A stretch of 5,293 nucleotides of DNA from Bacteroidota bacterium (GTDB taxonomy: Bacteria; Bacteroidota; Bacteroidia; M30B66), in contig CANMGM010000177.1 of the NCBI GenBank assembly GCA_947497195.1, positions 1 to 5,293 on the forward strand, in the 5' to 3' direction. Shown here one piece after another: positions 1-5,207 of the stretch. Numbering within the stretch: position 1 is the stretch's first letter; each line of letters opens with the position of its first letter. The position numbers were made by a program, and so were the translations under genes. Under the pieces are notes generated by a model, which was not told where the DNA came from, made no database searches, and was given only the letters and a program-made list of their open reading frames with translations.

Positions 1-526
1 ATCCATCTTTTTGAGCCTGATCGCTCATTACATTCCAGGCTTCGGGTAGAATTCCCAGTCTGAATTTCCGGATGGTTTCGTCGCTAAAGCCGCGCTCCTT
101 GAAATAACTCAAACCAACCGCCTTACCATGATCGCTTTCGTGCAGCTGCGTTTCCATGAATTTGCAGGCCCATTCGTTGAGCAAGAGCAACGATTCGCGT
201 TCCTGTTTTTCTTCCGAATGGCTTTCGTTGCTTCTGTCTTCTTCGAGCTCAATCTGGTATTTACGGGCAAGGTAGCGGATAGCTTCGGGATAACTCAACT
301 TTTCGTGCTGCATGATGAAACGCAACGAATTGCCACCCTCGCCGCAGCCGAAGCACTTGTAGATACCACGCGAAGGCGAAACATTAAACGATGGTGATTT
401 CTCGTTGTGAAAAGGACAGAGTCCGATTAAATTCGTTCCGCGTCGCTTCAATGCAACGAAATCGCCAACAACCTCTTCTATTTGAGCGGTGTCGAGTACT
501 TGTTCGATGCTGCGTTGTGCGATCAT
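1..526 (-). CDS. dnaG: DNA primase DnaG, N-terminal part (runs off left edge)
   Basis: DnaG makes the short RNA primers for DNA replication, working with the replicative helicase at the fork. Reading leftwards from an ATG at 526-524, 175 complete codons are open to the window edge. The start, MIAQRSIEQVLDTAQIEEVV, is typical of DnaG. Next comes the CHC2 zinc-binding domain, with ligands C37, H40 (CPFH), C58 and C61 (CFGC), followed by GEGGNSLRFI. From about residue 115 the start of the RNA polymerase core appears, including YFKERGFSDETIRKFRLGIL. The Toprim catalytic residues and helicase-binding C-terminus lie outside the window. It is divergent from the polyprenyl synthase gene, so the two share a gap of about 65 bases. 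The Zn motif and colinear order make the assignment firm. The gene is cut by the window edge; nothing suggests a broken gene. Confidence 0.96.
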   Translation of the reverse strand, partial: MIAQRSIEQVLDTAQIEEVVGDFVALKRRGTNLIGLCPFHNEKSPSFNVSPSRGIYKCFGCGEGGNSLRFIMQHEKLSYPEAIRYLARKYQIELEEDRSNESHSEEKQERESLLLLNEWACKFMETQLHESDHGKAVGLSYFKERGFSDETIRKFRLGILPEAWNVMSDQAQKDG

Positions 527-534
527 TTATTTTG

Positions 535-542
535 CGAAGTTA
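535..542 (-). promoter_or_regulatory. possible -7 element of dnaG promoter
   Basis: Read on the minus strand this is TAACTTCG, one mismatch from the Bacteroidota -7 consensus TAnnTTTG, 8 bases before the dnaG ATG. I see no TTG at the expected -33 distance. The transcript would be almost leaderless. This is a weak call based on motif and position only. Confidence 0.25.
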
Positions 543-549
543 AGCAAGG

Positions 550-583
550 TTGGCACTAAGGAAAGGGAAATACCCTACTTTTG
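550..583 (+). promoter_or_regulatory. Bacteroidota-type promoter of polyprenyl synthase gene
   Basis: The motif TACTTTTG at 576-583 is a perfect match to the Bacteroidota -7 consensus TAnnTTTG. A TTG at 550-552 lies 23 bases upstream, near the usual -33 position though the spacer is slightly long. Transcription would begin close to 588-591, just before the ATG at 592, giving a very short or absent leader. The same TTG could be mistaken for a start codon, as it opens an in-frame extension of the gene. Confidence 0.55.
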
Positions 584-591
584 AAAACCAG

Positions 592-1566
592 ATGAGAGGA
601 ATCGACGAGATCAAAGCACCCATCAAGAACGAAATGGATCAGTTTGAACGCCATTTCAAAGATTCGATGAAAAGTACGGTTCCGCTGCTCGATAAAATTA
701 CATATTATATCGTAAAGCGGAAGGGGAAACAGATTCGGCCGATGTTTGTTTTTCTTGCGGCAGGCATTTGCGGAGGAGTTCGCGAAAGCACCTACCGCGC
801 TGCATCATTGATTGAATTGTTGCATACCGCTACGTTGGTGCACGACGATGTGGTTGATGATTCGAACGAACGCCGCGGTTTCTTTTCGGTAAATGCGTTG
901 TGGAAAAATAAAATCGCGGTTTTGGTGGGCGATTATTTGCTGTCGCGCGGATTGTTGCTTTCGGTCGAAAATGAGGAGTTTGCCTTGCTACGCATCGTAA
1001 GCGATTCGGTGCGCGAGATGAGCGAGGGCGAGTTGTTGCAGATTGAAAAGGCCCGTCGGTTGGATATTTCAGAAGAAGTGTATTTCGATATCATTCGTAA
1101 AAAAACGGCAACGCTTATTGCATCGTGTTGTGCATCCGGGGCGGAATCTGCCGGGGCGAATGCGGAAGATGTTGCCAAGATGAAGTTAATCGGCGAATTG
1201 ATAGGCATTGCCTTTCAGATAAAGGACGATTTGTTCGACTACGAAAGCGGTAAATCCATTGGAAAACCAACGGGAATCGACATCAAGGAGCGGAAAATGA
1301 CCTTGCCGCTGATTTATACCTTGGCCAATTCGCCGCGTGAGGTGCGCAACCGCATCATGAATATCGTGAAATATCACAATACTGAACCAGCGCGGGTCGA
1401 AGAGGTAATTGCGTTGGTGAAGGCGGGCAAGGGCATCGCTTTTGCCGAACAGAAAATGTTCGAATACCGCGACAAAGCCCTGGGTTTATTGGCCGAATTT
1501 CCGGAAAGCGAATATTCGAAATCGTTTGCAGAGTTGGTGCATTACACAGTCGATAGGAAAAAGTAG
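592..1566 (+). CDS. ispB: long-chain polyprenyl diphosphate synthase (IspB/heptaprenyl-type)
   Basis: This trans-isoprenyl diphosphate synthase adds isopentenyl diphosphate units to an allylic primer to build the side chain of menaquinone or a similar lipid. Numbered from the ATG at 592 (324 residues, usual family length), it has the first Asp-rich motif DDVVDD at 85-90, followed by SNERRG, and the second, DDLFD, at 212-216. These are the Mg-diphosphate binding sites. A KGKQIRP motif near residue 45 binds isopentenyl diphosphate. The fifth residue before the first motif is a small Ala (A80, in HTATLVHDD), which in this family goes with long products rather than geranylgeranyl diphosphate. The exact chain length cannot be read; C30-C40 is likely. 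An upstream TTG at 550 is in frame, but its 14 extra residues do not look like the family and overlap the promoter, so I chose the ATG. The gene symbol is by family resemblance. Confidence 0.93.
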   Translation: MRGIDEIKAPIKNEMDQFERHFKDSMKSTVPLLDKITYYIVKRKGKQIRPMFVFLAAGICGGVRESTYRAASLIELLHTATLVHDDVVDDSNERRGFFSVNALWKNKIAVLVGDYLLSRGLLLSVENEEFALLRIVSDSVREMSEGELLQIEKARRLDISEEVYFDIIRKKTATLIASCCASGAESAGANAEDVAKMKLIGELIGIAFQIKDDLFDYESGKSIGKPTGIDIKERKMTLPLIYTLANSPREVRNRIMNIVKYHNTEPARVEEVIALVKAGKGIAFAEQKMFEYRDKALGLLAEFPESEYSKSFAELVHYTVDRKK

Positions 1567-1603
1567 TGTGAAAAGGAAACTCGAATACTCAGGTTTTTTA
1601 TCC

Positions 1604-1611
1604 TAACTTTG
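1604..1611 (+). promoter_or_regulatory. Bacteroidota-type -7 element of bacilliredoxin promoter
   Basis: TAACTTTG matches TAnnTTTG exactly, 25 bases before the ATG at 1637. It sits in the 70-base gap after the polyprenyl synthase stop, so the bacilliredoxin gene probably has its own transcript. No clear -33 TTG is visible. The leader is A/T-rich and without a Shine-Dalgarno, as usual in this phylum. A TTTTTT run at 1594-1599 has no convincing stem before it, so I do not call a terminator. Confidence 0.5.
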
Positions 1612-1636
1612 ACCCAAAATAAATTCAATTCAATTT

Positions 1637-2053
1637 ATGTATCCCGAACAAATGGTAGCTCCTATGCGTCAGGAGCTTGTTAATGCAGGTTTTGAAGAGA
1701 TGCGCACAGCAGCGCAGGTCGACAGCATATTGGGATCCAATGAAGGATCTGTGCTGGTAGTTGTAAATTCAGTATGCGGCTGTGCTGCCGGTTCGGCTCG
1801 TCCGGGTGTGCGCATGGCAATCGATAAAGCCACGAAGAAGCCTCTACGTTTAACAACTGTATTTGCAGGGAACGATGGTGAAGCTACTGCGCGTGCGCGT
1901 TCCTATTTTGCTCCATATCCTCCGTCATCTCCGGCAATGGCCTTGTTTAAAGATGGAAAACTGGTGCATTTCATCGAGCGCCATCACATCGAAGGGCGTT
2001 CGGCACAAATGATTGCCGACAACCTGTTGATGGCGTTTGAGCAGTATTGCTAA
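1637..2053 (+). CDS. bacilliredoxin, BrxA/BrxB (YphP/YqiW) family
   Basis: This 138-residue protein belongs to the small thioredoxin-fold bacilliredoxin family (formerly DUF1094). Members reduce mixed disulfides between bacillithiol and protein cysteines in the cytoplasm. The opening MYPEQMVAPMRQELVNAGFE and the CGC active site (C47-G-C49 in NSVCGCAAGSARPG) are diagnostic. The later FKDGKLVHFIERHHIEGR segment also fits, and the length is close to the roughly 145 residues of the Bacillus proteins. The last residue is a cysteine (C138), which could take part in thiol exchange. The gene stands alone on the plus strand, convergent with the hydrolase-gatC pair. The family is secure. The bacillithiol substrate is inferred from Bacillus and depends on whether this organism makes bacillithiol, which the window cannot show. 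Confidence 0.93.
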   Translation: MYPEQMVAPMRQELVNAGFEEMRTAAQVDSILGSNEGSVLVVVNSVCGCAAGSARPGVRMAIDKATKKPLRLTTVFAGNDGEATARARSYFAPYPPSSPAMALFKDGKLVHFIERHHIEGRSAQMIADNLLMAFEQYC

Positions 2054-2068
2054 GTTGAGGAGATCAAG

Positions 2069-2087
2069 CTACGGGCTGAAGCCATAG
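2069..2087. other. small hairpin between convergent genes
   Basis: Between the stop codons of the bacilliredoxin and gatC genes lies a short stem: CTA pairs with TAG around an internal loop, then GGC pairs with GCC across a TGAA loop. There is no run of T on either strand next to it, so it is not a standard intrinsic terminator. Its place between convergent genes suggests transcript-end processing or a remnant of a short palindromic repeat. Both ideas are tentative. Confidence 0.3.
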
Positions 2088-2095
2088 GTTAAAAA

Positions 2096-2389
2096 TCAAT
2101 CCTGATCGATAAAGCGCGGCACCCTGAAATAGTCCGAATCTTTTCGCGGAGCATTCTTCAAGGCCTCATCCTGCGTGATGGTTTGAACAACTGCATCATC
2201 GCGCAGGATGTTTGTTTCGTCGGTCATGTATATTAAGGGCTCTACGCCTTCGGTATTCACTTCTTCAAGCTTTTCAACAAAACCAAGTATACGGTTCAGG
2301 TCGTGTACCATTTCCTGCCCTGCCTGCTCATCGAATTGCAAGCGGGACAAGTGCGAAAGATGTCCAATGAGTTGTTCATTCACCTTCAT
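2096..2389 (-). CDS. gatC: Asp-tRNA(Asn)/Glu-tRNA(Gln) amidotransferase subunit C
   Basis: GatC is the small subunit of the GatCAB amidotransferase, which converts Glu-tRNA(Gln) and/or Asp-tRNA(Asn) to the amidated forms. It wraps around GatA and stabilises the complex. The 97-residue length is typical. Family features in order are LSRLQFDE (14-21), a helix with DLNRILGFVEKLEEVN (30-45), GVEPL (48-52), LRDD (62-65) and the C-terminal YFRVPRFI (87-94). Its ATG overlaps the stop of the upstream hydrolase in an ATGA, so it is probably translated by coupling from the hydrolase transcript. gatA and gatB are not in the window; in this phylum gatC is often apart from them. The identification is firm. 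Confidence 0.95.
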   Translation of the reverse strand: MKVNEQLIGHLSHLSRLQFDEQAGQEMVHDLNRILGFVEKLEEVNTEGVEPLIYMTDETNILRDDAVVQTITQDEALKNAPRKDSDYFRVPRFIDQD

Positions 2390-3156
2390 ACCTTTTCAGC
2401 ATACATGGCGTTGAGCCAAGGTTTGAGAATAGCATTGAATTCGGCTGGACGTTCCATCATGGGCGCGTGTCCACATTGATCGATCCAGAATAGGCTTGAA
2501 TGCTTCAGTAACTTATGAAATTCTTCTGCCACATCGGGTGGTGTGATATTATCGTTTTTGCCCCAAATCAGGCAAACCGGCATTTCGAATGTGTGAAGCT
2601 CTTCGGCCATGTTGTGGCGTATTGCCGATTTGGCGAGGGCTAGAATGCGGATAAGTTTTTCTTTGTTGTTTACGATCTCGAATACCTCATCGACTAATTC
2701 TTTCGTCGCGGTTGCCGGATCGTAGAAGGTGTATTCGACCTTGGCCTTAATGAAATCGTGATCTTCGCGACGCGGGAATGAGCCTCCCATGGCATTTTCA
2801 TACAAGCCAGAACTACCTGTTAGAATAAGCGAATTAACCAGTTCGGGGTGGTCTTTCGAAAAAACCAGCGCTACGTGCCCACCAAGCGAATTGCCCAATA
2901 GGTTAAGTGAGGAATATCCCTTAAACTGAACAAAGCGAAGAATAAAAGCTGCCAGGCTTCGTACATGGGTGTCTTCAACAGGAAGTTCATAAATGGGCAT
3001 CATCGGAATAACGACGCGGAAGTTGTGGCGAAATTCATCGAGTACATCGCGGAAATTGCTCAATGCACCGAATAGTCCGTGCAATACCAACAGGGTTGGT
3101 CCTGAACCTTCTTCGATATATCTGAATTCGCCGTCTTGTTTAAGCACCTGTTGCAT
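2386..3156 (-). CDS. alpha/beta-fold hydrolase
   Basis: This 256-residue cytoplasmic protein (no signal peptide) has the full alpha/beta-hydrolase layout. The oxyanion region is HGLFG (26-30). The nucleophile elbow is GNSLGG with S90. The acid is D202 in WGKNDNITPP, and the catalytic histidine is H230 in CGHAPMMERP. A lid or cap region covers about residues 115-185. The triad is complete, so it should be active, probably as an esterase or C-C/ester hydrolase of the MhpC/BioH-like branch. The substrate cannot be read from sequence. It is the first gene of a two-gene operon with gatC (4-base ATGA overlap) and is divergent from mraZ. The start at 3156 fits the promoter at 3177-3210 and leaves a short leader. 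Confidence 0.9.
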   Translation of the reverse strand: MQQVLKQDGEFRYIEEGSGPTLLVLHGLFGALSNFRDVLDEFRHNFRVVIPMMPIYELPVEDTHVRSLAAFILRFVQFKGYSSLNLLGNSLGGHVALVFSKDHPELVNSLILTGSSGLYENAMGGSFPRREDHDFIKAKVEYTFYDPATATKELVDEVFEIVNNKEKLIRILALAKSAIRHNMAEELHTFEMPVCLIWGKNDNITPPDVAEEFHKLLKHSSLFWIDQCGHAPMMERPAEFNAILKPWLNAMYAEKV

Positions 3157-3176
3157 TCGGAACGATTAACAATTGC

Positions 3177-3210
3177 CAAAAGTAAGAAAATCGAAATACA
3201 TCCGGCAAAA
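3177..3210 (-). promoter_or_regulatory. Bacteroidota-type promoter of hydrolase-gatC operon
   Basis: On the minus strand the order is TTTTG (3210-3206), a 21-base spacer, then TACTTTTG (3184-3177). That is a near-ideal match to the Bacteroidota -33/-7 pair TTG and TAnnTTTG. The -7 element ends 20 bases before the hydrolase ATG at 3156, so the leader is roughly 15 bases. It is the best promoter in the window. Confidence 0.65.
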
Positions 3211-3265
3211 ATCCGAAGGTGAAATTGAGTAATCTCAAAATTCAAAAAACGCGCAGGTAATAAAA

Positions 3266-3291
3266 TTTTTACCACTTTCTACCACCACTTG
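3266..3291 (-). promoter_or_regulatory. inverted MraZ-box-like cluster
   Basis: Read on the minus strand, a perfect AAAGTGG box (3278-3272) is preceded by CAAGTGG (3291-3285), a 6-of-7 match at a 13-base offset. Overlapping the latter is GTGGTGG (3288-3282), whose GTGG core is exactly one 10-base period from the perfect box. The cluster mirrors the array upstream of mraZ but points towards the hydrolase gene. It lies about 56 bases beyond that gene's -33 element, so it would not block that promoter directly. MraZ binding is inferred. Confidence 0.45.
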
Positions 3292-3377
3292 AAATTCAAC
3301 TATAGCAAGGTGTTTGGAAATAACTTCGATCCTTATAGAGCGATTTTGAAACCAAATTATTAACAAAGTGGTAAAAA
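3266..3377. repeat. 13-bp perfect inverted repeat pair
   Basis: TTTTTACCACTTT (3266-3278) and AAAGTGGTAAAAA (3365-3377) are exact reverse complements separated by 86 bases. The repeats coincide with the two MraZ-box clusters, so shared operator sequence explains them better than a transposon end. No transposase or target duplication is visible. Confidence 0.8.
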
Positions 3378-3391
3378 GTGGTAGCTTGTGT
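3365..3391 (+). promoter_or_regulatory. MraZ operator (AAAGTGG direct repeats, 10-bp period)
   Basis: Two perfect AAAGTGG boxes (3365-3371 and 3375-3381) are separated by TAA, and a degenerate third, CTTGTGT (3385-3391), follows after TAG. This is the known MraZ operator design: short G-rich boxes repeated every 10 bases upstream of mraZ, as in the AAAGTG(G/T)-N3 boxes of Mollicutes and the TGGGA-N5 boxes of Escherichia coli. The array ends 42 bases before the mraZ ATG and covers the expected -33 area of its promoter, fitting autorepression. Confidence 0.75.
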
Positions 3392-3402
3392 TTTTAAATA
3401 GC

Positions 3403-3410
3403 TATTTTTA
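3403..3410 (+). promoter_or_regulatory. possible -7 element of mraZ promoter
   Basis: TATTTTTA differs from TAnnTTTG only at the last base and ends 23 bases before the mraZ ATG. The downstream bases CCCAAAT resemble those after the bacilliredoxin -7 element (CCCAAAAT). The -33 region would fall at about 3379-3384, inside the second MraZ box, which fits repression by occlusion. No clear TTG is present at that spacing; one at 3386-3388 is too close. Confidence 0.35.
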
Positions 3411-3433
3411 CGTCCCAAATCCTAAACTGGAGT

Positions 3434-3901
3434 ATGACCGAATTCACCGGTAAGTTTCTGTGCAAGGTGGACGCCAAGGGCCGCGTAATGCTTCCTGCTG
3501 CGATGTTAAAGCAGTTCACGGAAGGCAGACGCGATCATTTCGTCCTCAACAGATCCCTTTTTACCCGGTGTCTCGATTTGTATACTACCGATTCGTGGCA
3601 GAAGCGTACCGACGACATTCGCAAACTTGATCCCTATGATCCGGAAAACGACCGTTTCATTCGTCAGTTCTATGGAACAGCGGTGCATGTCGATTTAGAT
3701 TCTGCCAAGCGCATGTTGCTTCCTAAGCAATTGCTCGAATTGTCGGGAATTACAAACGAAATTCTATTCAGCGCAAACCTGGAGAACTTCGAAATCTGGT
3801 CGCCGAAAGTTTATGATGAAGTGCATGGGACGTCAGATCCGAATGCTTTCTATTCCCTCGCTTCTAAAGTGATGAAGGGAATTCGAAACAGCGGATCATG
3901 A
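3434..3901 (+). CDS. mraZ: transcriptional regulator MraZ, first gene of dcw cluster
   Basis: MraZ is a nucleoid-associated DNA-binding protein that represses its own operon, the division and cell wall cluster. The 155-residue product has the expected two tandem SpoVT/AbrB-like (swapped-hairpin) halves. Each half carries the DxxxR signature: DAKGR (13-17) followed by VMLP, and DSAKR (89-93) followed by MLLP. The length matches the family, typically 140-155. A GGAG at 3429-3432 lies only one base before the ATG, so it is a poor Shine-Dalgarno. Upstream are AAAGTGG boxes spaced as MraZ operators, supporting autoregulation. The stop overlaps the rsmH start in an ATGA, so the two are probably translated in a coupled way. 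Confidence 0.96.
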   Translation: MTEFTGKFLCKVDAKGRVMLPAAMLKQFTEGRRDHFVLNRSLFTRCLDLYTTDSWQKRTDDIRKLDPYDPENDRFIRQFYGTAVHVDLDSAKRMLLPKQLLELSGITNEILFSANLENFEIWSPKVYDEVHGTSDPNAFYSLASKVMKGIRNSGS

Positions 3902-4803
3902 GTTACCACACGCCCGTTCTTTTTCAAGACTGTTTAGACGGACTTCGCCTGAGGCCCGACGGCACCTATGTTGACGTAACCTTTGGCGGAGGAGGACACA
4001 GCCGTGGTATTCTTGCACAGCTTGGCGAAAAAGGCAGACTCTTCGCTTTCGACCAGGATCCCGATTCCGCCAGAAATGCCCCCGACGATGAGCGATTCAC
4101 GCTGATTCCGCAAAACTTCAGGTTTATAAAGAATTTCTTGCGCATGTACCGGGCTATTCCCGCGGATGGTATTTTGGCCGATTTGGGTGTTTCATCGCAT
4201 CAGTTCGATACACCCGAAAAAGGCTTTTCGCTTCGCTTCGATGCCGCATTGGATATGCGGATGAATCCAGCACAACCAACAAGTGCGGCCGATATTCTGA
4301 TGAACTACGATGAAGCGAATCTGCGGCGTGTATTGCGGGAATATGGCGAATTAAGTGAAGCCGGAAAGCTCGCCAGGCATTTGATCAATGTGCGCAGCGA
4401 TCGGCGAATCGATACCACCGGCAAACTGATGGAGCTCATTCAGCCCTTTGCCAAACGCGGGCAGGAACACCAATTTGCTGCACGTGTTTTTCAGGCCTTG
4501 CGCATTGAAGTAAACGACGAGCTGGGCGCTCTGAAGTCCTTGCTTACACAGGCAGCCGAGATTTTGGCACCTGGCGGAAGGCTAGTGATTATCAGTTACC
4601 ATTCCCTCGAAGACAGGCTGGTGAAAAACTTCATCAGAAGCGGAAAGTTTGAAGGCGAAGCCGAGAAAGACCTGTACGGAAATGTACACGTCCCATTTCA
4701 TGCGGTGAACCGAAAACCTATCCGTCCCGACGATACAGAAATAACCCAAAATAACCGTGCACGAAGTGCTGTATTGCGCATTGCTGAACGAAACAAAGAA
4801 TGA
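3898..4803 (+). CDS. rsmH: 16S rRNA (cytosine(1402)-N(4))-methyltransferase RsmH
   Basis: RsmH (MraW) uses S-adenosylmethionine to methylate N4 of C1402 in the decoding centre of 16S rRNA. The 301-residue protein is close to the E. coli length (313). It opens with the family start YHTPVL. The S-adenosylmethionine site is seen in GGGGHS (30-35) and FDQDP (51-55). Further signatures are DLGVSSHQFD (95-104), FAARVFQALRIEVNDEL (193-209), PGGRLVIISYHSLEDRLVK (225-243) and a C-terminal NNRARSAVLR. No key motif is missing. It overlaps mraZ at its start and ftsL at its stop, both as ATGA, which places it firmly inside the dcw operon. Confidence 0.97.
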   Translation: MSYHTPVLFQDCLDGLRLRPDGTYVDVTFGGGGHSRGILAQLGEKGRLFAFDQDPDSARNAPDDERFTLIPQNFRFIKNFLRMYRAIPADGILADLGVSSHQFDTPEKGFSLRFDAALDMRMNPAQPTSAADILMNYDEANLRRVLREYGELSEAGKLARHLINVRSDRRIDTTGKLMELIQPFAKRGQEHQFAARVFQALRIEVNDELGALKSLLTQAAEILAPGGRLVIISYHSLEDRLVKNFIRSGKFEGEAEKDLYGNVHVPFHAVNRKPIRPDDTEITQNNRARSAVLRIAERNKE

Positions 4804-5207
4804 ACAGATTAAAAAAACAAAGCGAAAAACCTGCGAAGGAACAGTCCGAGAAACGTCGGCAGGGCCTTTTCCAGCAATGGATCACAGGGATCATGGACGG
4901 CAGTTTCCTGTCGGGCGATGCGACCACGCGGAATATTCCTTTCGCCTTGTTCCTCTGTTTCCTCGTGGGTTTCTATATCGCCAATACCTACAACGCCGAA
5001 CGCACCATTCGCCAGACGGCTCGCATTACAAAAGAATTGAAAGACCTGCGTAGCGAATACATCACCTTGAAATCTGAACTGGTTTACAATTCTAATCCCA
5101 GCCAGGTTGCCGTAAAATTGGAAAAACACAACATCTACGAAGCCAAAGAGCCACCGCGCACCTTATACCTGAGTAAACAAGACATAATCAAGCCCAACCA
5201 AGATTAA
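4800..5207 (+). CDS. ftsL: FtsL-like cell division protein (Bacteroidota type)
   Basis: This 135-residue single-pass membrane protein sits exactly where ftsL is found in dcw clusters, between rsmH and ftsI. A basic, charged cytoplasmic N-terminus (Lys/Arg/Glu-rich, residues 1-21) is followed by one transmembrane helix at about 46-62 (IPFALFLCFLVGFYIANTY). Then comes a probable periplasmic coiled coil (about 65-97, with ELKDLRSEYITLKSEL) and a Pro-containing tail (EPPRTLYL). In other bacteria FtsL joins FtsB and FtsQ to activate FtsWI at the septum. Resemblance to proteobacterial FtsL is in layout rather than sequence. The identification rests on topology, position and likeness to the Bacteroidota FtsL-like family. 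Its ATG overlaps the rsmH stop (ATGA), and its TAA overlaps the next ATG. Confidence 0.85.
   Translation: MNRLKKQSEKPAKEQSEKRRQGLFQQWITGIMDGSFLSGDATTRNIPFALFLCFLVGFYIANTYNAERTIRQTARITKELKDLRSEYITLKSELVYNSNPSQVAVKLEKHNIYEAKEPPRTLYLSKQDIIKPNQD

Noticed and set aside
128..397. Plus-strand open frame of 89 codons at the left edge
   Set aside because: It lies entirely antisense to dnaG, whose minus-strand frame has the CHC2 zinc ligands and a family-typical N-terminus. The Phe/Ala-rich product looks like an antisense shadow.
1586..1600. T-run after the polyprenyl synthase gene as an intrinsic terminator
   Set aside because: TTTTTT at 1594-1599 is present, but I could not find a stable GC-rich stem just before it.
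3060..3275. Minus-strand 71-codon open frame spanning the hydrolase start and upstream region
   Set aside because: It runs across the hydrolase promoter and overlaps the hydrolase coding region in another frame, with no domain or start context to support it.
3321..3328. TAACTTCG as an alternative -7 element for mraZ
   Set aside because: It has one mismatch, no TTG at the right distance upstream, and would leave a leader of about 100 bases. The element at 3403-3410 fits better with the operator.
3266..3377. Inverted repeats as ends of a small transposable element
   Set aside because: The 86 bases between them hold no gene or target duplication, and the repeats are fully explained by AAAGTGG operator boxes.
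4757..5129. Two further open frames overlapping ftsL, one plus (4757-5053) and one minus (4809-5129)
   Set aside because: Both cover ftsL in other frames. The ftsL frame has the expected membrane helix, coiled coil and tight junctions on both sides; the others show no recognisable domain.
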